A DNA stretch of 64,000 nucleotides from Curtobacterium sp. VKM Ac-1395 (GTDB lineage: Bacteria; Actinomycetota; Actinomycetes; Actinomycetales; Microbacteriaceae), in contig NZ_JADKRX010000001.1 of assembly GCF_015350975.1 (NCBI RefSeq), positions 496,001 to 560,000 of the forward strand. Direction: 5' to 3'. The translations under genes were made by a program, and so were the position numbers. The notes beneath the pieces were generated by a model that saw only the letters and a program-made list of their open reading frames with translations, did no database searches and had not been told where the DNA came from. Of the stretch, positions 42,043-50,917 are shown one piece after another; the first letter of the stretch is position 1, and the number at the start of each line of letters is the position of its first letter.

Positions 42043-42374
42043 GATCCCTCCGCTCGTCGTTCGGGGGTGGTGGCGTCGGTGCCCTCGTCGGACGGGTCGG
42101 ACGACGGGGTCACGGCGCGGGCGACGGCGATCGTGGCGAAGACGCTCGTCGCCGCGATGACCACGAGCACCGGGATGCCGGCGAGGTCCTGCCGGACCAC
42201 CATCGCCGCGGCGATCACGACGAGCACGGTGGTGAGCACCATGTCGGAGCCGATCATCCGGTCGAGGATGGTCGGACCGCGGACGATCCGGAAGACCGCC
42301 ATCGCGAGGGTCGCCCCGAGCAGGGCGAGGACCAGTGCGATGCCGATCCCCATGACGACGACTGCTGCGCTCAT
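42039..42374 (-). CDS. mrpF: Mrp Na+/H+ antiporter subunit F
   Basis: A 111-residue three-helix subunit. The conserved loop RGPTILDRMIGSDM after the first helix is typical of MnhF/MrpF. A hydrophilic tail rich in acidic residues (SSDPSDEGTDATTPERRAEGS) is longer than usual. The ATG overlaps the mrpE stop and mrpG overlaps its own stop, so expression is coupled along the operon. It forms part of the membrane complex with MrpA-D. Confidence 0.92.
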   Translation of the reverse strand: MSAAVVVMGIGIALVLALLGATLAMAVFRIVRGPTILDRMIGSDMVLTTVLVVIAAAMVVRQDLAGIPVLVVIAATSVFATIAVARAVTPSSDPSDEGTDATTPERRAEGS

Positions 42375-42955
42375 CGGGTCACCTCCGGCGGCGGGTCGGA
42401 CAGCTCGGACACGTCCTGCTTCGAGCCGACCGCCCGGATCACGAGGGCGTCGATCCCGAGGGCCTCGCGCCTGGCGGCCTCGACCTGCTCGACGCGTTCG
42501 GTGTCGAGCACGTGCAGCAGCAGCCGACGGCGCTTCAGGTCGACGTCGGCGACGTACGACCCGGGCACGAGCGACACGGCGAGGGTCGCCAGCGTGAAGG
42601 TCATCTCCGACGTCGTGTGCAGCTGCACGAGCACGATCGAGCTGCGGCGGACGCCCCGCGGTCGGACGGCCACCCAGGCGACGCGGAACGACGCACGGAA
42701 CACCAGCCCGGACCAGACGACGAGGAACCACAGGAACCGCAGCGGCGAGAACCGCGTGGACAGCGGCACCGGGGGCAGGGGCAGCAGCTGTGTCACGAGC
42801 AGCGCCACGACGATGCCGCAGAGCAGCGTCAGCGGGCTCCACGACCCCCAGAGCAGCGCCCACAGGACGGTCAGCCCGGCGGCGAGCGGCACGTCGTAGC
42901 GCCACGCGACGACGATGCGTCGGGCGTTCGCGATGCGGCGGGTGTCGTCCCTCAT
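42371..42955 (-). CDS. mrpE: Mrp Na+/H+ antiporter subunit E
   Basis: A 194-residue subunit with two N-terminal helices (VPLAAGLTVLWALLWG; LTLLCGIVVALLVTQLLPLPP) and a cytoplasmic domain with the family sequence SEMTFTLATLAVSLVPGSYV. The C terminus is extended and charged. MrpE supports assembly of the antiporter. Its ATG overlaps the mrpD stop by four bases. Confidence 0.92.
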   Translation of the reverse strand: MRDDTRRIANARRIVVAWRYDVPLAAGLTVLWALLWGSWSPLTLLCGIVVALLVTQLLPLPPVPLSTRFSPLRFLWFLVVWSGLVFRASFRVAWVAVRPRGVRRSSIVLVQLHTTSEMTFTLATLAVSLVPGSYVADVDLKRRRLLLHVLDTERVEQVEAARREALGIDALVIRAVGSKQDVSELSDPPPEVTR

Positions 42956-44619
42956 GGGCGCTCCCCGAGGACGGCCTGCACGTACTGCACCGGGGACTCG
43001 AGCGACTGGGCAGCGCGGGTCGCGTAGCCGTAGAGGGGGCCGGCGACGACGGTCAGCGCCACGGAGCCGAGCACCGCGACGGTGGTCACGCCGACCATCA
43101 TGCGGGGCAGGCGCGCCTTCTCGCCGGTTCCGGGCGACGGACGGGAGGCCCGCCCAGCGCTGGCAGCGTCAGTGACGGTCACCGAGCCTCCCGTCAGCAC
43201 TGAGCCGTCGGTCTCCGAGATCGTGACCGGCGCGGGTTCGGGCGCACGGAGCGTCTCGTGCGGCTCTGCGACGGCCGCGTGCGGGGCCGCGGGCTCGGCG
43301 GCGGGCTTCGGCCGCCAGAAGGCGGCGTCCCAGACGCGCATCAGCGCGTAGAGCGTCAGGAGCGAGGTGACGACGCCGGCGCCGATCGTCACGTACGCCA
43401 GGGGGCTGCCGTCGATGGCCGCGGCGCGGAACAGGCCGAGCTTGCCGATGAAGCCGGAGAACGGGGGGATGCCCCCGAGGTTGAACGCCGGGATGAGGTA
43501 GAGCGCCGCCAGCAGGGGCGCGGCCTTGAGCAGGCCGCCGAGCGACCGCGTGGACGTCGTGCCGCCGATGCGCTCCATCAGGCCCGAGACCAGGAACAGG
43601 GTGGTCTGCACGACGATGTGGTGCACCGTGTAGAACACCGCGGCGGCCGTGCCCGCGACGGATCCCAGGCCGACGCCCATCACCATGAACCCGATGTGGC
43701 TGATGAGCGTGAAGGACAGCAGACGTTTGACGTCCGTCTGCGACACCGCGCCGAGCACGCCGACCACCATCGTCAGGGCGGCGACGACGAGCAGCACCTC
43801 GTTGAGTTGTGGCCGCGGGAAGATGACCGTCTCGAGCCGGATGATCGCGTAGATGCCGACCTTCGTCAGCAGACCGGCGAACACCGCGGTGACCGGGGCC
43901 GGGGCGGTCGGGTAGGAGTCGGGCAGCCAGAACGCCAGCGGGAACACGGCGGCCTTGATGCCGAAGCCGATGAGCAGCATCGTGTGCAGGAGCAGCTGCA
44001 CGTGGTCGGGCAGCCCCGCGACGCGCTCGCTGATCTGGGCGATGTTGACCGTGCCGGTGGCGCCGTAGACCAGTCCGATGGCGGAGAGGAAGATCGCCGA
44101 GGCGATGAGGCTCGTCACGATGTACGTCGTGCCGGCCCGGACGCGCTGCTCGCTCCCGCCGAGGGTGATCAGCACGTAGCTGGCCACCAGGAGCATCTCG
44201 AACGCGACGTAGAGGTTGAAGAGGTCGCCGGCGATGAAGGAGTCGAGCACGCCGGCGGCGAGCACGAGGTACGTCGGGTAGAAGATCGTGACCGGGGCCT
44301 CGCTGTCGTCCGCGGCCAGGCCCTGCCCGATGGAGAACAGCAGGACGACGAGCAGCACGCTCGCGGACACGGTCAGGAGCAGGGCGCTCAGGCGGTCCAC
44401 GACGAGCGAGATGCCGTACGGGGCGTCCCATCCGCCGACCTGCACCACGATCGTGCCGTGCTGGTCGACGAGCACCATGAGCGTGGCGGCGACGGCCAGG
44501 GCGACGACGAGCACGGCGACCGTGATCGCGCGCTGGATGCGCTGGTGCCGGAGGAGTCCGAGGGCCACCGCCGCGCCGAGCAGCGGGACGAGGACGAGGA
44601 GCGGGACGAGGAAGGTCAT
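42952..44619 (-). CDS. mrpD: Mrp Na+/H+ antiporter subunit D
   Basis: A 555-residue proton-translocating subunit related to complex I NuoM/NuoN. The core has about fourteen helices, with the conserved Glu in VAFEMLLVASYVLITLG and Lys in FAGLLTKVGIYAII. Between the last two helices lies an unusually long Pro/Ala-rich cytoplasmic loop (about residues 425-515). Part of it, residues 475-494, is encoded by an inverted repeat whose arms match the GACGGGAGGC terminators elsewhere in the window. Relatives are usually about 500 residues long, so this loop accounts for the extra length. The ATG overlaps the mrpC stop. It exchanges ions with the MrpA subunit. Confidence 0.93.
   Translation of the reverse strand: MTFLVPLLVLVPLLGAAVALGLLRHQRIQRAITVAVLVVALAVAATLMVLVDQHGTIVVQVGGWDAPYGISLVVDRLSALLLTVSASVLLVVLLFSIGQGLAADDSEAPVTIFYPTYLVLAAGVLDSFIAGDLFNLYVAFEMLLVASYVLITLGGSEQRVRAGTTYIVTSLIASAIFLSAIGLVYGATGTVNIAQISERVAGLPDHVQLLLHTMLLIGFGIKAAVFPLAFWLPDSYPTAPAPVTAVFAGLLTKVGIYAIIRLETVIFPRPQLNEVLLVVAALTMVVGVLGAVSQTDVKRLLSFTLISHIGFMVMGVGLGSVAGTAAAVFYTVHHIVVQTTLFLVSGLMERIGGTTSTRSLGGLLKAAPLLAALYLIPAFNLGGIPPFSGFIGKLGLFRAAAIDGSPLAYVTIGAGVVTSLLTLYALMRVWDAAFWRPKPAAEPAAPHAAVAEPHETLRAPEPAPVTISETDGSVLTGGSVTVTDAASAGRASRPSPGTGEKARLPRMMVGVTTVAVLGSVALTVVAGPLYGYATRAAQSLESPVQYVQAVLGERP
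43140..43195. repeat. terminator-family inverted repeat inside mrpD
   Basis: GACGGGAGGC (43140-43149) pairs with GCCTCCCGTC (43186-43195), the same arm sequence as the terminator at 5324-5364. Here the element lies within coding sequence and keeps the frame, adding residues to a loop of MrpD. Hairpin formation in the mrp mRNA could also affect downstream gene expression. Confidence 0.7.
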
Positions 44620-45086
44620 CGGGATCCCTCACGCTCGTCGGTCGGTGCTTCGTGGTGGCGCTCGTGGCCGTCGTCGGGTGTCCCACCGGTGTCCGTGTCG
44701 GTGTCGACCTCGGTGTCGTCCTCGTCCGTCGACTCGCCGCGGGCGCTCCGGATGGCGACGTCGGCTTCGTCGACCTCGACCTCGTCCGCACGGGACAGCG
44801 TCCACGAGCGGTGGATCAGGGCGAGCAGGAAGGCGCTGACGGCGAAGGTGATCACGATCGCGGTGAGGGCGAAGGCCTGGGGGAGCGGGTCGGTGATGCC
44901 CTCGGAGGACTTCCCGATCGGCGGGTCACCGGCGGCGCCGGACATCACGAGCAGCAGCAGGTTGAGCGCGTTCCCGAGGAGCAGGAACCCGAGCAGCATC
45001 CGCGTGAGCGAGCGTTCGAGCAGCAGGTACACGCCGCAGGCGAAGAGCACGGCCATCGCGATGACGAGGACGAGTGTGACGGTCAT
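44616..45086 (-). CDS. mrpC: Mrp Na+/H+ antiporter subunit C
   Basis: A 156-residue NuoK-like subunit with three helices in the first 110 residues. Conserved features are GVYLLLERSLTRMLLGF and LLGNALNLLLLVMSG, then DPLPQAFALTAIVITFAVSA. The C-terminal 45 residues are an acidic, low-complexity tail (DEDDTEVDTDTDTGG) not found in most relatives. The ATG overlaps the mrpA stop (ATGA) and mrpD overlaps its own stop. Confidence 0.93.
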   Translation of the reverse strand: MTVTLVLVIAMAVLFACGVYLLLERSLTRMLLGFLLLGNALNLLLLVMSGAAGDPPIGKSSEGITDPLPQAFALTAIVITFAVSAFLLALIHRSWTLSRADEVEVDEADVAIRSARGESTDEDDTEVDTDTDTGGTPDDGHERHHEAPTDEREGSR

Positions 45087-47965
45087 GCGGAGACCTCCTC
45101 GGGGTCGCGGCCGGCTTCGATGGTGTCGCGGGTGGAGGTGCGCGAGTCCTCGAGGCGCTGCCGGTCGACCTCGGCGCCGAGGCTGCGCAGCACGTCGAGC
45201 ACCAGGCCGACGACCACCAGGTAGACACCGATGTCGAAGAACGTCGCCGTGACGAACTCGACGTGCCCGAGGACGGGGACCGTGGCCTCGAAGAACTCCG
45301 AGTACAGGGCTTCCTTGCCGAAGAACATCGGGACGATCGCCGTGATCGCGGCCGTCGCGACCCCGAGCCCCAGGAGTCGGCCGGCCCGGACGGGCGCGGC
45401 GGCACCGAGTTCGGCGGGGCCCCCGGCGAGGTACCGGGCCGCGAGTGCGATGCCCGCGACGAGTCCGCCCGCGAAGCCACCGCCCGCGGCGTTGTGTCCG
45501 GCGAACAGCAGGTACACGGACAGCACGACCAGGCCGTGGAACAGCAGGCGGACGACGACGTCGAGCAGCGCGCTCCGCCCGGTCGGCAGCGCGGCGCTCG
45601 TCGGCAGCCAGGCGCGGGGCTCCCCGTCGCGACGCTCGTCGGCGGACTCGGGCCGGTCGCGCAGACGGGGCAGGGTGTCCTCGCGCGAGTTCACGAAGAT
45701 CAGGCTCGCAACACCGGTGGCCGCTGCGACGACGACCGTCAGCTCGCCGAGGGTGTCCCAGCCGCGCAGGTCCACGAGGGCGACGTTCACGACGTTGAGG
45801 CCGTGGCCGAACGAGCTCGTCAGCGCGGGCAGGTCCGGCCAGATCGGCGTCGCGGTGCGGGCCGAGGCCGCGACGACGACGACGATCGCCAGGGTCAGCC
45901 CGGCCAGTCCGGCGAACAGGGCGCGCAGCACCCGGAAGCGCGAGGGGTTCGCGGTCGCGATGCGCGGGGGGAGCCGGCGGAGGACGAGCACGAAGGCGAT
46001 GAGCGTCACCGTCTCGACGACGAGCTGGGTCAGCGCGAGGTCCACGGCGCCGTGCAGGACGAAGAGCACGGACATGCCGTACCCGGTCACCCCGACCAGG
46101 ACCGCCGCGGCGAACCGGGTCTTCGCCGTCAGCACCGAGATCGCGGCGATCGACATCACGATCATGACCGGCACCTGGCCCCACGAGTCGGCGAACCGGA
46201 CGTGGAACTCCCAGGGACCGCCGAGCACCAGGTTGGCGAGGGCGCCGGCGACGAAGACGGAGAGGATGACCGTCAGGTAGTAGGGGAGCGAACCGCGCTG
46301 CAGGAACGCGGTCAGACCCGTCGCGCCGTGGTCGAGCCCGCGCATGACCCGTCGGTACGTGCCCGCGGCGCTCGGGGACCCGGCCAGCCGGTGCTGCAGG
46401 GCCTCGACGCGGGTGCGGGCGAGGAAGAGCGCGACGCCGCCGAGGAGCGTCAGGGCGGAGATGCCGAGCGCGGGCTCGAGACCGTGCCACAGCGCCAGGT
46501 GCGGCACGGGTTCGCCGGAGTGCGACGCGGCCTCCGCCGCCGGCTCGAGCCCGTGGGCGACGACCGGCGTGAGCAGCCCGAGCGCGAGCCCGGCGAGACC
46601 GAGCACCGACGGCACGACACCGAGTCCGTGCAGCGCGTGCGGCTCCGTCTGCTCGACCCCGGGCTTGCGGCCGAAGGTGCCCCAGAGGAAGCGGAGCGAG
46701 TACGCGACGGTCAGGACCGAGCCGATCGTGACGCCGACGAGCGCCACCCACGCCCAGGCCGCACCGGGACCGTGCAGGGCCTCGACGACGCCGGTGAGCA
46801 CCGCCTCCTTCGCGACGAACCCGATCGTCGGGGGGATGCCGGCCATCGACACGAGGGCGAGCACCGCGACCGTCGCGAGCCACGGCATCCGCCGGCCGAG
46901 CCCGCTCAGCCGGTTCAGCTCGCGGGTGCCCGTGACGTGGTCGACGGTGCCGACGACCAGGAACAGCGTGGACTTGAACGTGGCGTGCGCGACGAGCAGC
47001 GCCACCCCGCCGAGGGCGATCGCGGGGGTGCCCCAGCCGGCGGCGAGCACGAGGAACCCGAGCTGCGCGACGGTGCCGTAGGCGAGCAGGAGCTTGAGGT
47101 CGGTCTGGCGGAGCGCCCGGTACCCGCCGACCAGCATCCCGAGCACGCCGAGCACCGTGATGGTCTCCCGCCAGCCCCCGAGCATCGCGAACGCCGGGGC
47201 GAGGCGCGCGACGAGGTAGATCCCGGCCTTCACCATCGCGGCCGCGTGCAGGTAGGCGCTGACCGGGGTCGGCGCGGCCATCGCGGCGGGCAGCCAGAAG
47301 TGGAACGGGACGATCGCGGACTTGGTCAGTGCCCCGAGGAGGACCAGCACCACGGCGACCGTGACGAGGGTGCCCGACGGGGCCTGCTCGACGATCGCGG
47401 AGAGCTGCGTGGTGCCGGTGCGCACCGACAGCATGACCAGCCCCGCGAGCATCGCCAGGCCGCCGGCCGTGGTGACGACGAGGGCCTGCATCGCGGCCGC
47501 CCGGCTCGCCCGCTTGACCGAGTCGTGGCCGATGAGCAGGTACGAGAAGACGGTGGTGGCTTCCCACAGGATGAACAGCACGATGACGTCGTCGGCGATC
47601 ACCAGGCCGTACATCGACCCGGCGAACGCCGTCAGGACGCCCGCGAACCGTCCGAGCCCGGGCTCCTTCGGCCCGAAGTACGACGCGCAGTAGACGAGCA
47701 CGAGGGCTCCGACGACCGAGACGACCAGTGCGAGCACCCAGGACAGGGCGTCGACACGCAGGGCGAGGGCGAGGTCGAGCTCGGGTACCCAGGTGGCGCG
47801 CTCGGTGACCCCGCCGTGCAGGGCCCGGTCCGTCTGCGTGACGGTGAGCACCGCGGCGGCGGCGGGTGGCAGGGCCGCGAGGTAGAAGACGCGGCGGCCG
47901 AGGAGCGGCGTGAGCGCCGGCACCAGCAGGGCGACGACGGCGAACGCGACGAGGACGGTGACCAT
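45083..47965 (-). CDS. mrpA: Mrp Na+/H+ antiporter subunit A fused to subunit B
   Basis: A 960-residue protein, the large NuoL-like subunit with MnhB joined at its C terminus, as in many actinobacteria. The N-terminal part has about sixteen helices with functional motifs such as LFILWEATTVFSYLLIGHD and the Lys in MVKAGIYLVARL. A middle domain (about 620-700) corresponds to the DUF4040 segment, and residues about 800-930 are MnhB (VVLSVYLLFAGHNAAGGGF). The ATG at 47965 has GAGGAGG seven bases upstream and heads the six-gene operon. The complex expels Na+ in exchange for protons and supports growth at high pH or salt. Confidence 0.94.
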   Translation of the reverse strand: MVTVLVAFAVVALLVPALTPLLGRRVFYLAALPPAAAAVLTVTQTDRALHGGVTERATWVPELDLALALRVDALSWVLALVVSVVGALVLVYCASYFGPKEPGLGRFAGVLTAFAGSMYGLVIADDVIVLFILWEATTVFSYLLIGHDSVKRASRAAAMQALVVTTAGGLAMLAGLVMLSVRTGTTQLSAIVEQAPSGTLVTVAVVLVLLGALTKSAIVPFHFWLPAAMAAPTPVSAYLHAAAMVKAGIYLVARLAPAFAMLGGWRETITVLGVLGMLVGGYRALRQTDLKLLLAYGTVAQLGFLVLAAGWGTPAIALGGVALLVAHATFKSTLFLVVGTVDHVTGTRELNRLSGLGRRMPWLATVAVLALVSMAGIPPTIGFVAKEAVLTGVVEALHGPGAAWAWVALVGVTIGSVLTVAYSLRFLWGTFGRKPGVEQTEPHALHGLGVVPSVLGLAGLALGLLTPVVAHGLEPAAEAASHSGEPVPHLALWHGLEPALGISALTLLGGVALFLARTRVEALQHRLAGSPSAAGTYRRVMRGLDHGATGLTAFLQRGSLPYYLTVILSVFVAGALANLVLGGPWEFHVRFADSWGQVPVMIVMSIAAISVLTAKTRFAAAVLVGVTGYGMSVLFVLHGAVDLALTQLVVETVTLIAFVLVLRRLPPRIATANPSRFRVLRALFAGLAGLTLAIVVVVAASARTATPIWPDLPALTSSFGHGLNVVNVALVDLRGWDTLGELTVVVAAATGVASLIFVNSREDTLPRLRDRPESADERRDGEPRAWLPTSAALPTGRSALLDVVVRLLFHGLVVLSVYLLFAGHNAAGGGFAGGLVAGIALAARYLAGGPAELGAAAPVRAGRLLGLGVATAAITAIVPMFFGKEALYSEFFEATVPVLGHVEFVTATFFDIGVYLVVVGLVLDVLRSLGAEVDRQRLEDSRTSTRDTIEAGRDPEEVSA

Positions 47966-48094
47966 GGGGCGCCTCCTCGGGGTCGGGCGTGACAGTCCGG
48001 CTCTGGGTGGCTCACAGGCTACCGAGAGCCGGGTGAGCAGAACCTGTGCGGCCGGACAGGAAGCACAGGCCGTGCGCCGGGCTGCGAGTGCTGG

Positions 48095-48844
48095 CTACCG
48101 CCCGTACGCCCGCGCCGGGATCTGCGTCGCGAGCTTGCCGCCCGACACGTCGAGCAGCGTCCCCGTGATGTACGACGACGCGTCGCTCGCCAGGAACACG
48201 AGCAGGTCGGCCACGTCGTCGGCCGTCTCCCACCGCCGCAGCGACAGCGTGTCGAGGAGCCGGTCCTGCGCCTCGGCCGGCATCGTCGCGAAGCCGTTCA
48301 TCGCCGTCGGCACCATGCCCGGCGCGTACGCGTTCACGGTGATCCCCCACGGCCCGAGCTCCGACGCGAGCACCCGGGTGAACGCCACGACGGCCGACTT
48401 CGACGCGGCGTAGGCGGCGCTCCCGACGCTCGGCACGATGGCCGCGAACGACGCCGCGTTGATGATCCGCCCGCGTCCCGCCGCCTGCATCACCGGCGCG
48501 ACCGCCTGGCTCATCAGGAACGTGCCGCCGAGGTTGACGTCCACGCACCGCTGCCAGGCGTCCCACCGCAGGTCGGCCACGAGTCCGTCGACGTTCACGC
48601 CGGCGTTGTTCACGAGCACGTCGATCGTCCCGTGGGTCTCGACGACGGACGCGATCGCCTGCTGGACGGACGCGGGGTCGGCGACGTTGCAGACCACGTG
48701 CTCGAGCGGGAAGTCCGGGTCGAACGCCAGGTCGAGCGCGACGACGCGGGCGTCCTCGGCGACGAAGCGGTCGGCGAGCGTCCGGCCGATGCCGCGCGCC
48801 GCCCCGGTGATGACGACCACGCGGTCGCGGAGGTCGAGGTGCAT
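48095..48844 (-). CDS. SDR family oxidoreductase (FabG-like)
   Basis: A 249-residue classical short-chain dehydrogenase. The NAD(P) motif is ITGAARGIGRTLADRF, NNAGVNVDG follows, the active-site Ser is in NAASFAAIVPS and YAASKSAVVAF supplies Tyr and Lys. The C terminus, ITGTLLDVSGGKLATQ, is usual. AAGGAG seven bases before the ATG at 48844 fixes the start; the frame is open further but without support. It is divergent from another SDR gene, and both may be fed from the 58-bp region between them. It reads towards the mrp operon, 129 bp away. The substrate is unknown. Confidence 0.9.
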   Translation of the reverse strand: MHLDLRDRVVVITGAARGIGRTLADRFVAEDARVVALDLAFDPDFPLEHVVCNVADPASVQQAIASVVETHGTIDVLVNNAGVNVDGLVADLRWDAWQRCVDVNLGGTFLMSQAVAPVMQAAGRGRIINAASFAAIVPSVGSAAYAASKSAVVAFTRVLASELGPWGITVNAYAPGMVPTAMNGFATMPAEAQDRLLDTLSLRRWETADDVADLLVFLASDASSYITGTLLDVSGGKLATQIPARAYGR

Positions 48845-48902
48845 GGGGTGCTCCTTCTCAGCCGACGGTCGTCGTCGACACCACCAGCCATACCATTGCG
48901 GG

Positions 48903-49676
48903 ATGACGAGCGCGGGCGCGGCGAGCACGGACACCGGGACGACGAACACGACCACCGGACGCGTCCTCTGGGTCACCGGCGGCGGCAGCGGCATGGGCGC
49001 AGCGGCTGCCCGCACCGCGGCGGCGACCGGTTGGACCGTCGTGCTCAGCGGGCGCCGTGCCGACCGCCTGGAGCAGGTCGCCGCCGAGGTCCGGGCAGCG
49101 GGCGGTGCGGCAGACGTCCTGCCGCTCGACGCCGGCGACCCGGACGCCGTCATGGCTGCCGCCGCCGCGATCGTCGAGCGGCACGGCCGCCTCGACGGGC
49201 TCGTCCTCGCCGCGGGGCTGAACACCCCGGCCCGACGCTGGGACGACCAGTCCATGGCCGACGTCCGCGCGGTCCTCGACACGAACCTCACCGCGGTGCT
49301 CTCGGTGGTCGACGCCGCACTGCCGGCCCTCCGCACGAGCGCGACGGGCGGCGTCGTGGTCGTCGTGTCCTCGTACGCCGGGTGGTCGTTCCAGCCCGGG
49401 GCGGGTGTCGCCTACTCGGCGTCGAAGACCGCGCTCGGCTCCGTCGTCCGTGGTCTGAACCAGCAGGAGGCGCCGCACGGCGTCCGCGCCACGCACCTCT
49501 GCCCGGGCGACGTCGCCACGGACTTCCTCGACCAGCGCCCGCAGGTCCCGGACGCCGCCGCCCGCGCCGTGATGCTCACCGCCGAGGACATCGGCCGCAC
49601 CATCGGCTTCGTGCTCGACGCCCCCGCGCACGTGCGCGTGGACGAGCTCGTGATCAGCCCCGTCGCCCAGCGGTGA
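48903..49676 (+). CDS. SDR family oxidoreductase
   Basis: A 257-residue short-chain dehydrogenase. After a Thr/Ala-rich start (residues 1-18) the cofactor motif is WVTGGGSGMGAAAAR, LVLAAGLNTPAR takes the place of NNAG, the Ser is in VVVVSSYAG, and Tyr/Lys are in AYSASKTALGS. The C-terminal half is short, without the usual final GG motif. TACCAT ends six bases before the ATG and no Shine-Dalgarno is seen, suggesting a leaderless message. It pairs head to head with another SDR gene. Confidence 0.89.
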   Translation: MTSAGAASTDTGTTNTTTGRVLWVTGGGSGMGAAAARTAAATGWTVVLSGRRADRLEQVAAEVRAAGGAADVLPLDAGDPDAVMAAAAAIVERHGRLDGLVLAAGLNTPARRWDDQSMADVRAVLDTNLTAVLSVVDAALPALRTSATGGVVVVVSSYAGWSFQPGAGVAYSASKTALGSVVRGLNQQEAPHGVRATHLCPGDVATDFLDQRPQVPDAAARAVMLTAEDIGRTIGFVLDAPAHVRVDELVISPVAQR

Positions 49677-49692
49677 CCGTCGGGGACCCGGC

Positions 49693-49745
49693 CACCTGAC
49701 GGCCGGCCGGGTGTCTGCCGGACAGGTGCCGAGCCTCCCGTCCGT
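49693..49745 (+). terminator. probable terminator after the SDR gene
   Basis: CACCTG (49693-49698) pairs with CAGGTG (49723-49728) around GC-rich DNA that can itself fold (CCGG repeats), and GAGCCTCCCGTCCGTC follows to 49745. The last part matches one arm of the terminator family at 5324 and 27990, but the other arm is degenerate. Confidence 0.5.
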
Positions 49746-49774
49746 CCCCTGGCCGCCCGCGTACCGTCCGCGAC

Positions 49775-50896
49775 ATGCGCACCCGGACCGCAGCACCCCT
49801 CGCATCGCTCGCCCTGCTCGTCCTGACGCTCGCCGGCTGTTCCGCCGGGCCCGACGCAGAGGACGACCGCTCGTCACGGGGCAGTGCGACCGCTCCGCCG
49901 GCGCCCAGCGACCTGGCGAGCGGCGAGGTCGTCCCGACGGGAGCCGTGACGGACGTCGCGACCGACCTCGAGGCACCGTGGTCCGTCGTGCTCGTCGACG
50001 ACACCCCGCTCGTGAGCCTCCGCGACTCCGGTGACGTGCTCGAGCTCGCCGAGGACGGCAGCCCGCGCACCGTGGGCACGATCGAGGGCATCCGGCACGG
50101 CGGCGAGGGCGGACTGCTCGGCCTCGCGGTGCACGACGACGACGAGCTCTACGTCTACTCGACCGGCGAGGACGGCAACCGGGTCGAGCGCTACCCGCTG
50201 ACCGGCGACGCCGGGTCCTACGGGCTCGGCGACCCGACGACTGTCGTCGAGGACCTGCCCGCGAACAGCTTCCACAACGGCGGCCGGATCGCCTTCGGCC
50301 CGGACGACATGCTCTACGTGACCGTCGGCGACGCCGGCGACCGGTCCGAGGCCCAGGACCGCGACTCGCTCGCCGGCAAGATCCTGCGCGTGACCCCGAC
50401 CGGCGACGTGCCGTCCGACAACCCGTTCGACGGCTCCCCGGTGTGGTCCACCGGGCACCGCAACGTGCAGGGGCTCGGGTGGGCGGACGACGGCACGATG
50501 TTCGCGTCGGAGTTCGGGGAGAACGCCTTCGACGAGCTCAACGTCATCGAGCCCGGCAGCGACTACGGCTGGCCCGAGGTCGAGGGCACGGGGGGCACCG
50601 ACCAGGGGTTCGTCGACCCGGTGCAGCAGTGGTCGACGGACGAGGCCAGCCCGAGCGGCCTCGCCGTCGTCGACGACACCGTCTTCATCGCCAACCTGCA
50701 GGGCCGGGTGCTCCGCTCGGTGCCCGTGTCCGGCCCGTCGACCTCGCGCGAGTGGTTCGCCGACGACTACGGCCGCATCCGCACCGTGCTCGAGGGTCCC
50801 GACGACACGCTCTGGTTCGTCACGAACAACACCGACGGCCGCGGGTCCCCGGGCGACGGCGACGACCGGGTGCTCTCCGTGCGCCTGTCCGACTGA
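49775..50896 (+). CDS. PQQ-dependent sugar dehydrogenase-like lipoprotein
   Basis: A 373-residue secreted beta-propeller of the glucose/sorbosone dehydrogenase family. The lipoprotein signal is MRTRTAAPLASLALLVLTLAGC with a lipobox LAGC (Cys at residue 22). Conserved propeller motifs are EGGLLGLAV, HNGGRIAFGPDDMLYVTVG, GHRNVQGLGW and SEFGENAFDELN followed by SDYGWP. It would oxidise an aldose outside the cell with PQQ as cofactor; no PQQ synthesis genes are in the window, so the cofactor may come from elsewhere. TACCGT ends seven bases before the ATG, so the transcript is likely leaderless. An aldo/keto reductase gene follows 21 bp later. Confidence 0.9.
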   Translation: MRTRTAAPLASLALLVLTLAGCSAGPDAEDDRSSRGSATAPPAPSDLASGEVVPTGAVTDVATDLEAPWSVVLVDDTPLVSLRDSGDVLELAEDGSPRTVGTIEGIRHGGEGGLLGLAVHDDDELYVYSTGEDGNRVERYPLTGDAGSYGLGDPTTVVEDLPANSFHNGGRIAFGPDDMLYVTVGDAGDRSEAQDRDSLAGKILRVTPTGDVPSDNPFDGSPVWSTGHRNVQGLGWADDGTMFASEFGENAFDELNVIEPGSDYGWPEVEGTGGTDQGFVDPVQQWSTDEASPSGLAVVDDTVFIANLQGRVLRSVPVSGPSTSREWFADDYGRIRTVLEGPDDTLWFVTNNTDGRGSPGDGDDRVLSVRLSD

Positions 50897-50917
50897 CCCG
50901 GGCGTACTGTCCGGGGC

